Assembly (NCBI GenBank): GCA_964036665.1
Contig: OZ038530.1
Coordinates: forward strand, 7,144,501 to 7,208,500
Source: Gordius sp. MW1
Taxonomy: Eukaryota > Nematomorpha > Gordioida > Gordea > Gordiidae
DNA: 64,000 bases
Direction of reading: 5' to 3'
Position 1 is the first letter of the stretch. Each line of letters starts with the position of its first letter. The position numbers and the translations under genes are program-made. Shown one piece after another: positions 33,987-46,540 of the stretch. A model generated the notes under the pieces. The model saw only the letters and a program-made list of their open reading frames with translations. It was not told where the DNA came from and did not search any database.

Positions 33987-34186
33987 TAGAGTTGTTAAAT
34001 TGCTAACTTTCTTCAATTCCAGCTACCATCTGCTTGCGTCTGCTCGGCCCTCGAGCACTTTTATATGCAACTGTTCTGCCTAGTGCACCGAACAGCGAGC
34101 ACATATTGTGCTAACGCCCATATTAAGCAACTCAGTGTGCGTGTTCGCGTCAGGATTTGAAGAAAGTTAGCAATTTAACAACTCTA
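33987..34186. mobile_element. Short hAT MITE with TAGAGTTGTTAAA ends, TSD cgcaagag
   Basis: Inverted ends starting TAGAGTTGTTAAATTGCTAA match almost perfectly over about 33 bp. The flanks are the perfect 8-bp duplication cgcaagag (33979-33986 and 34187-34194). The first 13 bases differ by one base from the TIR of the transposase-bearing hAT at 54509-57074, so that family is the likely source of transposase. Confidence 0.9.
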
Positions 34187-34199
34187 CGCAAGAGTATGG

Positions 34200-34360
34200 A
34201 ATGAAGGGGGGGGGGGGGCGAGGGCGTTAGGCGCGCATGCTTGCTCAGTGGTAAAGAGAAGGGGGGGGGGGGGTTAGACGCGCAAGCTTACCTAACGGTC
34301 AAGGGGGGGGGGGAAGGGAAATTGAAGGGCGAAGGTTTATAAAGGTGGGGGGGGGATAAT
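34200..34360. repeat. Cluster of long G runs
   Basis: Four uninterrupted runs of about 9-13 G occur at about 34206, 34260, 34305 and 34346. They are separated by related segments that include GCGCGCATGCTTG and GCGCGCAAGCTTA-like sequence. The spacing would allow G-quadruplex structures. Confidence 0.6.
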
Positions 34361-35188
34361 GCTTACACAGATGGACAATTAATCCTGTGCTAAATAGACA
34401 AGCTTAAAGCAGGGGACAGAAAAATCTATACATTTTTTGCCTAAAAGTTAACCACCCACACCAACATAATGGACATATTTACAAACAAACAAAAAATTAA
34501 CAATCAAGTGAGGTCTAGAAAAAGGTAAAAATAGTTGGTCTTTGGCAGGGGAATGGTCATCATTTGTTTTCAGCCAAAAAATAATTTTTTGTTGGGTAAA
34601 TGTATTTTTAAGCTGCGGGGACACATATAAAATAGATTTTGGAATCTGGTCGGGGTTAGACAAATCAAATTTGAACGGCTAGTATATCAGCGGAAAATAT
34701 TAAGTCAAACTGGTTTTTGGCCTCGGGCTCGGTACGAAAAATTCAATGTGGGACAAGCTTCTTGTAAGATTTACGAAATAAGCAGCAAAAATAGATAATA
34801 ATAAGGATGGATTTTGGTAGAGGCGAGGGTCAGACAAGTTAGAAGTAAGCCACGGCCATCATTAATTTGCAGGGTATTATTTAGCCAGTTTCGCCAGTAT
34901 CCGTTATAAAGCAGTAACCTAGACAATGCCATGGGCTTTGACGGAAATTTAGATAATTCATTTTAAATATTTAACTAAAATTAATTTACTTCGAATAAAG
35001 TTTCGTTTATTAGACATATTATCTTATAAAGTATAACAATAATTAAATAAAACTCTTAACATGAATTAGCAAACATTATAAACAAGTATGTACCTTTTTA
35101 CATACAGAACGAATCTAAGCTAATTTTAATCTTAAGCTAAAATTATAAAAAAACCCATTTTAAATAAGCTCAATAAATGATTGTATTT
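34361..35188. other. Gene-free stretch
   Basis: It contains AT-rich sequence and a partial GC-rich repeat end near 34720-34735 (GGCCTCGGGCTCGG). The 71-codon minus-strand frame at 34448-34663 has no recognised domain and sits in repeat-like DNA. Confidence 0.3.
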
Positions 35189-35196
35189 GGTACATT

Positions 35197-35363
35197 CATA
35201 AGCGTAGCCAGGGGGGGGGGGGCACGGGCACCCCCTAAATGACAAAAAAAATTTTAATGCAAAAGCCCATAAAAATTAAAAAAATTTATGTTTTGCCCCT
35301 CCCTAATTGAACTTTTTACCGTTTTGCCCCCCTCCCCCAATCCAAAACCTGGCTACGCACATG
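35197..35363. mobile_element. CATGGGCGTAGCC-type MITE, TSD ggtacatt
   Basis: The left end is CATAAGCGTAGCCAGG and the right end on the minus strand is CATGTGCGTAGCCAGG. The flanks show the perfect 8-bp duplication ggtacatt (35189-35196 and 35364-35371). The 167-bp length and inner G/C runs match the family. Confidence 0.88.
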
Positions 35364-35371
35364 GGTACATT

Positions 35372-37859
35372 TTTTAAACATAGAGACACTATATTAAAGA
35401 TTTAAATACATATTGACTTTAGACTGATTTGAAGACAATTTATTTTAATATTTAACTATAATAAATAAACTTTTTATAAAGTTTAGTTTTTTAGATATAA
35501 TATCTTATAAAATAAAGCATCAATAATTGCAAATAAAACTCTTAACATAGCAAAACTTTCTAAATAATGTGCCTTTTTGCATACACTGAATTACAAGTTT
35601 CTTAATCAAATCTAAATTATGATTGAATTAATATGTAGACTTGATAAATGCTTAGATTACTTGAATCATTTTAAAAGGGTTGTGTCGTCATTTTAGTGTC
35701 GTCAAATAAGAATAGAGGCTTTTGTGCCAAAACTACTCAATTGTATTTTTCGGTAGATCACGTGATATGAAATATAACTCGTTATTATGCTATATTAACC
35801 TATAGGAATGTTCAATTTAATGTCGTCGTTTTTAAATATCGCTGTTTAAGATCATTACACCGGGCCTGAACCTGAAATTTCGACCCATGCAGACCTCTAG
35901 GCCAAATTATTCATTGGAGATTACGTTAAAATTAGATAATTTTGATTATCAAGAAGAAAAATAAGTTAAGAACCATTTATATATAATAAAGCATCTCTAT
36001 ATGCTACCTGCAATCATTGTAAAGTTTTTTGTATAAGAACAAAGTCTAAAAAAACAATTCTGAATTTTTTCAGAAATATCGATATTTTATCCTTTTCTCC
36101 TTTAATAACTTCAATCTTTGTATATTAATGAATAAATATTTTTAAATGATTTAAAAAATGTAATATTTAGTAATTAAAGAAACATAGAAAATATTCGAAT
36201 TGTAAAACTTTTTAAAATCGAATCTGAATCCTTATTTTGATATTCGACTAATCTAGATTCGAATATTTTTTGTTATAAAATTTCGAATTCAAATCGAAAA
36301 GAGACATATTCATGGCTAATAAAGTCTTAAGGATCCCAAATTATAAAAAGTTATTCAGTTATTTGATAAAATTTTCAACCTTTGATCCCCTACTATTTTA
36401 GCTTATGTGCATTAATTAATAAATTAATATCGGTATTTCATGAAGTAAGTATGGTTTTTAACAATGATTAGAAATACACCCGTAATTTCCCCCTAAGCCA
36501 TTGTTTTAAATTATCCTTAATGAAAATAACGTTTTGTTGAAATTTATTAAAATCATATAAGGAGACTGAAACTAAAAAATACTACATACGACGGTCTTAA
36601 TTCTGTGTGCTTAAAGTGGAAAGTTGGCATAAGTTGGGAAACCTGTTTTAAAAACTCACTCTAGAATGATGATAGTTTTAAATGAAATTCTGCAATAAAT
36701 GGCTAGGGCGTTCATCAAACGACGCGTAATGCATATCCCGTTCGTAAAATGTGAAAAAAAACACTAAAGCTACGGCTGACTTATAACGAATGCGGTTTTA
36801 GATGTGGGCAGAATACAAATTATATGCTAGACATAGGCATACGGAAAAGAGCTAAAAAGGAATACACATCGCCAGTCTACAAGAGCGGGTTTCCGATACA
36901 CCTGCAGGTCTGTACTTAACGCCAGAGCATTAATAGGAGAGTAAAAAATATTCTAGAAATATATTTGGGACCTAATTTCTTGCCCCCCCTCCCCCCCCCC
37001 CCAAACCAAATCCTGGCTACGTAAATGAGTGGGGGCAACTTCTATAGACGTATTCGCCCCCCTCGATCAACTATAATTACCTATTTTATACCAAGGAGCC
37101 AAAAAATAACAAATCCAAAACCTTATTGGGGTTTTAATTTTTGGCAAATAAACAGCCGTCAAAGCGGATAATTTTGATAATAACGACATGATATTATTCC
37201 TGCTTAATATGAGTTTAATGTATCTCCGTGTTTGTGTCCCGTTTTGGAGACCATTTTAATTATTTTATAATAATCAATTTTATTTGACTTTTTTTTTAGA
37301 TAAGTTTATACCATTAAAGCAATTTTATATATGAATGCATTCGACCTTGGTTATTTTGAGCAAAATTGTTTGGTATATCTAGTGAAAGCTGCTGTCATAT
37401 TACACTTTTTATTATGTGCAAAGCCTTGCCGTGTGTTGGAAATTAATTTAACAACCCTTATTTTTAATTATAGTATTAACTTTCTAAATTATTATAAATT
37501 TGTGAAAAGGATTTCAAAATTTATATTTTGGTTTTTTGTTATTATAATAGAATTTGGAGACAAATGCTGCTTTACAAGCGCTCACATGGTTTTATCGATT
37601 GATTTGTGAAAACGATGATTCATACATTTAATGCATTTTTACATTTGACATTCAATTTTGTTTTACCACTGTTAAGGTCCTATTACGTAAATTTAGTCTT
37701 AAGGTCATGTTTCATTGATTTTTCTTAGCGTGACCGTACTTTATTAGAATTTTATATTAAAGCAATATAGATCGTTATAACAATACGTATTAATTCTCTG
37801 AGTATTATACAATATCTCAATCATCAGGGCTTGCAATATTATTCCCTCATTTTATAAAT
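35372..37859. other. Gene-free AT-rich interval upstream of Syncrip
   Basis: It contains a solo TAGAGGTCTGCATGGGTC-type end near 35875-35898 and a possible RTE endonuclease fragment near 36800-36960 (ACACATCGCC...CTACAAGA). A C-rich end of the GTAGCC family lies near 36983-37022. The Syncrip promoter and 5' UTR must lie in the last few hundred bases, but no core promoter motif stands out. The 92-codon frame at 37331-37609 is unrecognised. Confidence 0.35.
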
Positions 37860-40800
37860 ATGTTGAATGAAGATGATATAAATAATTCTTTTGAGTATGT
37901 GGAAAATTTTTCCAAAAATGAGCTTTTGCCTAATGAAGGCACTCAAGAAGAAAAGGAAATGGATTCATTATTTACAGATAAGTTTGATCTCAATAATGAC
38001 ATTGTAAATGAATTAAAAATATTAATCAACTCAGGTTTGTATATTTTAGATTATATGGTGTTATATATATTTAGGCCATTTTAATGTCAAAGATATAAAT
38101 GATAATTTTATAGAAGTTTTAAAAAAATATAATCAAGGTATTGTTACTGATTATTTAAAAAAGCTTAGTTCAAAACCAAATGAACAAAATCCATCAAAAA
38201 ATGTGATAGATCTCATATCTTCACTATCTTCTAGTCCTATATGCAATTCTGATGAATCTCAAAAAAATAAACAATTAAATTCTTCTGACTCGGCAGCAAT
38301 AGAAAAAGAATTAGGCGATACTGTTAGTGATGCTAACCAAAATATAAATATAATAAGAGGGCCCGATGAAAACGCATTACAAGTGATTCACCACATTTAA
38401 TATAATATAGTATATTTAGGAAATTTTGGATAGAACAGGATATTCTCATAGTATAACATCAGGACAGAGAAAATTTGGTGGTCCACCCCCAGATTGGGAT
38501 GGACCTCCACCCTCCATTGGCTCTGAAGTAAAAATCATTTATTTTTGCAAATATACATTGCCCAAATCTATAAATTTCAAAAATCATATGATCAATATGT
38601 ATATAAATTAAAATAACCTATTATTATTCCACAACCCTATTTATTAGTGTAATCATGGCTATGCTCTTGGTAACATAGGGGTAGCCAGGGGGTGGCTGCC
38701 CCTCTGTAAATCCAAAAATTGATATAATTATAGCTAAAACTTCAAAAAATTATCATTTTGCCCCCCCCCCCCTCTAAATCCAATCCTCGCTATGCCCATG
38801 TATGATAGTTTTAAACAAATCTCAAAAATACCTAGATCTACGTGGGTAAAATACCAAAGGATATATATGAGGATAAGTTAATCCCATTGTTTGAAGACTG
38901 TGGAAAAATTTGGGATTTTAGACTCATGCTTGATCCAATTACAGGCTTAAGTAAAGGCTTTGCATTCCTTCAATTTGTTGATAAAGAATCTGCCCAAGCT
39001 GCTGCTAAAAAGGTAAAAAGAAATTGCTTATATAACCTATGTTTTTGTTAGAAACTATAAAATTTTCTCTAAAATCTATTATAATTTCATACAAATGAAA
39101 ATAGTTAGATGATTTGTCTATCAAAATTAATATTGCATTTTATACTAATTTTTTAGTTAAATAATTACGAAATACGGCCAGGGAAAGCACTAAAGTTAAA
39201 CATATCGATACCCAACCTGCGATTATTTGTCGGCAATATCCCAAAATCAAAAAGCAAGGAAGAAATCTTCGCCGAATTCTCCAAGCTCACCGGTAAATTT
39301 CCCGTCATCGTACATTCTCTTAGCACCCCCAGTTTTTGTTTATACAAAACCTTAGCCATTGTATTGTAATCCATCTTAGCAATTTAGTCACATACTAGGT
39401 TATCATACTTGATAGATTAGTCTCCTCCTTTGGGTTAGAATATATTTTATGCAGTTACATTAAGACTTTAAAATCATCTTTTGGTAAATGAACAGTGAGA
39501 TTTTAAATATCGACACCCAATTTGCTTCCGATTTTAATAGCGAGAAACATCTTTTTTGTGCCTTAAGCCAATTCGTTAAAAAAAAAATTAGTAGCGCCTA
39601 AAAAAGTTCTTATCAAATTTCGTCATTATTTGAATCGTAGAAGGGTTGATGAATGTGATAGTGTATGCTACGCCGGGTGAGAAGCGCAAAAATCGTGGCT
39701 TCTGTTTCCTCGAATACCAAACCCACTTGGCTGCCTCGGTGGCCAAAAAGCGGTTAGCTATGTCATCTAGTAATGGGGGAACTAATAAACCGCGGGTTTG
39801 GAATTGTGATATTATAGTGGAATGGGCGGACGTGCAAGATGAACCCAACGAAGAAATTATGGGCAAAGTTAGTATGCTATATTCTATTAACTGCTATGCT
39901 ATTTATGGGCTCGTTTTTGGTTGTCCGTCCTGTCCTGTCCAACTATGGTTTTGATTTGCCTTCTATCAAACCTATTCTCATAATTATAATTTAATGTGCA
40001 ATATTAAAGGAATAAAAAGTCTTAACTGGAAATGTAAGAGACGTAGACTAAAAACCCTGGAAAAAGACTTTGATTTATGTCTCTTTTAGACATATTTATC
40101 ATGTCAAGCTTGCGTTACATTCAGCCATTTATATTGTCCCTATATTTGACCCAAATGCGATACAGCTACTTCAATCAATTTAACAATTAATTGTTGTGAC
40201 TTTGTAAAACAAAAAATCTGGCATACTATTTTGTAATCCACCTAACTCGCTTAAATTACTTTGAAGTATTTGTTTTAAATAAATTCAATTCATTAATAAA
40301 AAAATTATTATTTTATCACCTTCTTCCCTCGCCCTAAATTAAATGCCTGCTACGCTCATGCATGATCATGACTTTATTGAAGTCTCTCGCTAAAACGTGT
40401 GGACTTTGTTTCCTCTCTTTGGGATGGGATATAATTATTTGCCATTACGCGACGAGACCGCGCTCTCGTTGACAGGCAAGCAGCCGCGCGCGTTCCACCT
40501 TCGACCTTGCCTCCTTGTCCACGTTGACGCCTATAACGACAGGCGCGCGCGCTCCCTCCCTCTCTTGCAATAACGCCAGGACCACCGTCCTTGACTAAGC
40601 CGTTTTATCATGGTTTTATCTCACCAAAATGTGGATAAAGGATAGTTTAGCTAGGTCGTTATACTATTATTTTATTTAGGATCCGACGACGCATAATTAT
40701 TCGATTAAATTTTGCAATCTATAGCAAGGGGTCGGGGATAAAATTTCTCCGGTTTCTCTTATTAAATGTTTGAATTGTCACTAAGGTAGGCGCGTGGTAA

Positions 40801-43800
40801 TTTCCCACTATAATTCACCGTATGGTAAACCTTAAATACTATGCTTTAAATTAAGGATGCCTGAGGCTATATATTCCACCATGTCTGCCAGGAAGGCTCT
40901 GCCATATCACCTAAATTATAGGATGAGTATTAAATATATATAGAGTTTTTCAGAAAAAAACTATTATTCAATTTTAAAGCACATCATAAAAAAGTACCGT
41001 TTTTATTAGTCAGGGGTTTTATTGCCTTTAGTAGCTTTTTATATATATCAAACAGGTAAACCTTGCAACAATAACAGGTAATGACTATGAGAAAAGCTAT
41101 CTTGTCGACTTTTAGTTAGTTGTTTTAATTTCAATTTATATTTACGGCTTGCGCAATAGGCATAAGCCGTCAAAAAGCTTTTGTAATCGTTAAATCATCG
41201 ACCAACTATATCAAAAAATCGACACAATCTATACGAAAGCTCGGTGTGTGCGTGTGTGTGTGTTGTCCAAGTGGTTTGCCACACCGAAGCGAGAAAAATA
41301 ATTTTATTGGCAACCGGGTGACCTTGGAAATTGAGTTCACGCATATCGGCCAAGGTCGAACTCGACTTCGCGATCAAACACACTTATCGCTCTTTGTCCA
41401 TTGTGTAGGAGAAAGATAATAATAAGACGACGACGGTGTTTTTTGGAGTTTAGTCAGTGTGCCAAAACGCGTCATTTAATGTCGTAGCGGCAAACTAGAA
41501 ATATCGCCGTCGTATCTTTTCGTGGTCAAGGAGGACACTCCAACACGCAATTAAATTTACTTGGCTTTAGGCAACTAAATACGGAAAGATGGATGCCAAA
41601 CAGCTGAGGCGATTGAAACTATTAAGGCATCTATCTGCCTTAAATTTGGCTCAAAACGTGGTCGTTTAGATGATTTATGTTATGTCTGACGTTTTATAGT
41701 AGCTTTATAATTTGTGACATTCGTTGAAGCGCTCTTCCGTTTAAACGATCGAATCTTAATCAACGATAATTGCATAGCCATCGAACTATTCAGATAAATA
41801 TAAATTTTTTTTTCTCGATCTTTAGTTGGCACGTATTTTATATTTAGATTTTTAAATCAAATCTTGATATTTAAATGAAGTAACGGTTTGTTTCCCATTC
41901 CTATCACGCAAGCACTCTTCGCACTCTAACATTGAACACCGGTCAAATATTTCTACACTTTAGAACATAGTTCGGTTTTAGTGAAAGTTTTAAATGATGT
42001 AGGGAGGGGCAAAATGACTATTTTTATTTGCCATAATTTCGTCAATTGGATGAGAGAAGGAGGGAATAGTTCTTCTGGTTATGAATACTTTTACTAATTG
42101 CTATGCAATTTATGTTGTATATTCCCCTTAATTTCCCGGCTTTTTTCGATGCATTATATTTGTAGTTATTATAAATGCGACTAGGAGGGTTATACTTTAC
42201 TGTTAAATTTCGCATTTTTTCATCGCCGTTTAATGCCTCAATTTCCTTTTACCTACCATTAAAAGGACTCGCATGAATAAATTCTGCTCATCCCTTTTTG
42301 GCAACTCCTTTGATTGCATTTAAATGAAAAACTGGTAGTAAAGTCGGGGGGGGGGCTATCCCATTAGTTATTATGAGGCTATCGAATATATTGGGCGGCG
42401 TTTACGTTAGATAAGCTACTTAAATTGTGATACTTATTTATATGCGTTTTGCTCTGTATAGAGGGGACAACGAATTTTTCTTAGTTACCATTATATCATA
42501 TCAATGTTGAATGTTTATTCATCTGTAATTTTTGAAACGTTAGGTCAAAGTTTTGTACGTGAGGAACTTGGCGCTATCCGTGACTGAACCCGATCTGCGG
42601 GAAGCCTTCGAGAAGTGGGGTAGCGTGGAGCACGTTAAAAAGTTGAAGGATTACGCCTTCGTCCACTTCACGGAGCGTGATGATGCCCTTAAGGCGATGC
42701 AGGAAATGCAGGGTTGTCGCGAATTGCCCGGCGGTTCCGGGGTATGTGATTGAATCCAGGGACACTTATTCTTTTACGAAAAAAATATAGAAATGTTATA
42801 TATGAATTTGTAAATAATTAAAGGAATGTATACCCTAAATGAAAAGTTGTTTTAATGGGGGGGGGGTGTTTTCTTTTTAAAGCTTTTACAGATGTATAAA
42901 TGTTTTAGGATCCATTTTAGGGGAACCTAGTTTGAGAATATATAAGATGTTTTGTAGTCCTTTAAATGATGTATTTTTGATGGTACACCTGTGTTTGCTT
43001 TGTACCACTCAAATGTACTAATTTATTTAATTGCTATGCAATTTTACTTTTTTGCAAATAAATTTGCAACTATGCTGGCAATTTGCACTAGATAAAAATT
43101 TAAATTTTATCAGCACCAAATGGACTATCGCTAGTTGCCCGGCAGTGTAAGTTGTTTTAAGCGACACTTAGCCTTCATTTTATTAAAATTGGTTAAAGTT
43201 TTTCATTTAATAATACAATCGTTTTTGGGCCGTGGAAACTTTTTTATTGCGAGTTTGTTAATTATGAACAAATTTTAAAACGTCAGTGAAACATTGCAAC
43301 TATCCAATTACTTACTTAGTGTGCTCATGTTAGATTCCTATCGAAATATCGTTGGCTAAACCGCCTTCGGAAAAGCGTCTACAAGAAAAGAAGTTTCGAG
43401 AATTGGAAAGAAAAACAACCTTAGCCTTCTATCCTAATGGCTTGAATTACGCCGCCTCCCTGGGCTTCCCACCACACCAAGCGGGCCTAATGAACGGCCT
43501 CAACCCGCATCTCAGTCTTTATGGCTCCCCAAACGGCATTAACGGCTTGAATCCAAATCTCATGTCTCTCAACGCCCGATATATCAATACTAACGGGTAT
43601 ATACAAATGGAATCATTAATTAGGACTTGTTGAAAATAAGAGTGTTTATGACTTTAACGAAAAGTGTATTATTCATTTAAGACTTTAAAGGGTTTATAAT
43701 AAGTAAAAAAAATTACAAATAACTTAATAAACAATAAAGAAAGAAAAGAGTCATCTTATTAAGGTTTTAGATGTTAATTCGGTTTTTAATAGTTCTTTGT

Positions 43801-45483
43801 AACAGTTTTATTTGGTTTTATTTAAATTTTTAAAACTTGAATTATTATTCTACAAATTTAAATGATAAAATACACATTTTCGCCTACCCTGAAATAAATA
43901 ATTAGCATAGCACTTAAGTAATTCTCTTTTTAAATTAGATGATTTATATGTTATTCATTTGTTTTACAAAGGATAGTTTTTAAATGAGCCACACTAAATG
44001 TTTTAGATACTCGCAATTCGTTATGGACAATGTGGGCCCACATTTTGGAGGTGCAGGTCTTAGGGGTACCGGTATTTCGTACTACCCTCCTAAAGTTATT
44101 GAAGGTTTGAATTAGCAGCATTTTACACTTTAAACTTGGCGTTATATATATTTGTAGTTTTATGAAAGCGTTATGGCTAGTGGCAAAGTTAAATACTCAC
44201 AGTCACCAGCCGTTGTTTGAAGAATTTATTTAAATCCTGTCATGTTTTCTTGCATAAATTTTAACTATGTTCAATAAAAAAAAATCACAAATTAATTATA
44301 TTGCAAATATGTAATCACGGCCCATTGAAGAGATTTATCTCCGGCAAAAAATGGCATCTCGGAGTATGTTTAACCCCCACCCTTTTTTATCACTTATGTT
44401 TGGTCAAGGGGAAGGCACGTATATATATTTTAACATAAGGTTTAATGCTTCCTTATCTCCTTCTTAAAACAAGTCGTGCCTCATTATTTTGATGCTTAAG
44501 TTCATTTACAAAGGCATTTTTAGAATCAAGCTTTTATCACTTGTTTTATACAATATTCTATTCCCTTTATTGATCCTTAGCCGACTACGAATACGACTTG
44601 TACAACGCCCCCTACCACCCTACCAGTTATTACCCCTCCAGTCCGGGGGTCAATCAAGCCAATAATCAAATGTTGGAATACCAGCAAAACTTAGCAGCCA
44701 ACGGACCCCTCCAGCACCATCCGGGATCGGGGGGTGGGTATGCTATCTACCCTTTCAAGCCACCTTATCATGCCATCCCCTTTAATGGCGCTCAGCAGCA
44801 AGCTCTTGGTCGGCCCACACATCCGCAGGTTAGTGATATGTGTGTGTAAAGTTATTATTTATCATAGATTTGGCTTGGCTAGATAAATGCTGCCATGTTT
44901 TTTTATAAGTGTGGGTTCTAATTTGTGCCAGTTTTTAATTAACTCCTCAGAACATCTATATGTAAGAAAATTTATAAGCTATTAAAAATGATATGTGCAC
45001 CTTTGAGTAAATCTTGTCTTATTTAAATCATCTGCCTAACAATGGGGTGGTTTTATACGACAATTTAACCAAAAGTGCACTTATCAATTCGTAGGGTTTC
45101 GTAGTTCTTCATTTTCAGCGGCTACATTTGTGTGTTTAGATTTGAACCAATTTTTAATCCATGTACTTAATCGCTATATTACACACTCGAGTTATTTTTC
45201 GCACTCTATATTGCAGGAACAGTCTTCGCACCCACAGGCCGCATACGCGAGATCTAACATCAATCTTAACCCTCCTCCGCCTTACAATCACAATAGTAAC
45301 CTGAATCGTAGTACGGGCAACAATAGGCCTCCTCTCTTGTCTCATTTTCAGCCTCTGTTACCCGCCACTTCTCAACCGGTGTACGGAAATGGGCAGAGAC
45401 GGTCCGGCGCCAATTATCAGCACAACAACCACAACGGTTTTGTCCGACATCACAAAAATTTGCAGGAAACCTACGCCACCTAA
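37860..45483 (+). CDS. Syp: Syncrip / hnRNP Q-R-like RNA-binding protein (11 exons, 734 aa)
   Basis: Exons are 37860-38034, 38075-38382, 38420-38527, 38836-39012, 39157-39292, 39641-39867, 42544-42741, 43334-43596, 44007-44104, 44581-44828 and 45217-45483. All junctions are GT-AG and in phase. The product binds mRNA in nucleus and cytoplasm. Residues ~45-100 resemble the acidic N-terminal (NURR) domain. Then come ILDRTGYS...GQRKFGGPPPDW and three RRMs, with RNP2/RNP1 pairs IYVGKI/KGFAFLQF, LFVGNI/NRGFCFLEY and LYVRNL/DYAFVHF. NIPKSKSKEEI and FSKLTEG before RRM2 helices favour Syncrip/Syp over A1CF or RBM47. After RRM3 and SLAKPPSEKR the tail is Asn/Gln/Pro/Tyr/His-rich with none of the RGG boxes of vertebrate hnRNP Q/R. 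Introns 1 and 2 are 40 and 37 nt; intron 6 is 2.7 kb. Confidence 0.94.
38674..38800. mobile_element. CATGGGCGTAGCC-type MITE in Syncrip intron 3
   Basis: Ends are CATAGGGGTAGCCAGG on the left and CATGGGCATAGCGAGG on the minus strand at the right, with a long C run inside. I found no matching octamers at the flanks, so the TSD is decayed. It lies 35 bp upstream of the RRM1 exon. Confidence 0.7.
40440..41600. promoter_or_regulatory. CpG-rich, repeat-poor block in Syncrip intron 6
   Basis: Two patches (about 40445-40580 and 41380-41600) are rich in CpG and GCGCGC, unlike nearly all other non-coding DNA in the window. They have no TIRs or family resemblance to the repeats here. A (GT)n run is at 41245-41262. 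They could be an alternative first exon, internal promoter or enhancer of Syncrip. This is inferred from composition only. Confidence 0.3.
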
Positions 45484-46540
45484 CTCCCTTCCCTACCCTC
45501 TCCTTTTCATTTTTTTGTAACTTAAAATCGTTCAACCAATCATAATGCAACCGTAATACGTAATAATAATGTTACAAATCTTATGTGTTAAACTCTGCGT
45601 TAATGGCCTCCATACAACATAAATATTCCTACACGAATCTACTATGCGCTTGTAATATAGCTCAATTCATTAATTTTTACAGCATTTCTACGTTTTTTGA
45701 AATGTTTGTTTCAGGATCGAACAAAATTAGGGTTTTAATTTGTGGAATGCCTATAAAAATTATGGAATAAGCTACAATGCAGTGCATATAGAATTAAAGC
45801 TGGATTTATACCGTTTTATGATGACCACACCATCAAGTGCCCTTCATTCAACTTGATCATTATCTCTAAATTAATCTTTATCTTTGTGTAGCCTAAATTT
45901 TACATTGTAATACCTTTTCTCCTCTAAATTTTGTAATGCCAAAACTGGATTGTTATTATACAAACGCTATATATCACGAATAGCATACGATTATTTTTAT
46001 TGTTAATATCTTGTTTGTGCTTCTTGTTAAAAATGTATCAGGTTATGCAATGAAACATTTAATCTCAATTTCTCATGTAAAACTGCAAATGCTTTGGAAT
46101 TTATCACACATTTTTAAATATTTCTTCATGCTACAAATTCTGCTTTTGGCTGTCCTTTTTTCTTAGTCTTACATAAAATATTAAGCTTTTTAAATGTTGA
46201 TTTTAGTTTACCATCGATCTTGTACCCTTTTTAAAACAGTTTTTTACGATTTCATACACATGAAGCGCCTATATATGCACAATTGGGATTGTTTCAAATT
46301 ACTTGTCATATATATTATATCATTTATCAAAAATTATTTTTCATCTCACCAACGAAATTTTTAAAGTTAAAACAAAATAGTTAAATTATAAAAGTGCCTG
46401 TTGTTTAGATGGAAAGGAATCATAATGGCTATAATATTTGTGTATATCATAAACATACCTGTGTAACATTTATGTATATACCGAATGTTTATTAAGGATT
46501 GGAAATATATATATGAATAAATGGAGTTTTGATGAAGCTG
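45484..46540 (+). other. Probable Syncrip 3' UTR with polyadenylation signal
   Basis: The kilobase after the stop codon lacks recognisable mobile elements, in contrast to the flanks. It ends near an AATAAA at 46516-46521 that follows ATATATATGAAT. A long 3' UTR is common for this gene family. The exact end is inferred. Confidence 0.4.

Noticed and set aside
36800-36960. RTE endonuclease-like fragment
   Set aside because: Only about 25-30 bases resemble the 2.5-kb LINE start; too little to call as a feature.
37331-37609. 92-codon plus-strand ORF upstream of Syncrip
   Set aside because: No similarity to the Syncrip N-terminus; ends in low-complexity Phe/Ile-rich sequence. It could only be a non-coding upstream part.
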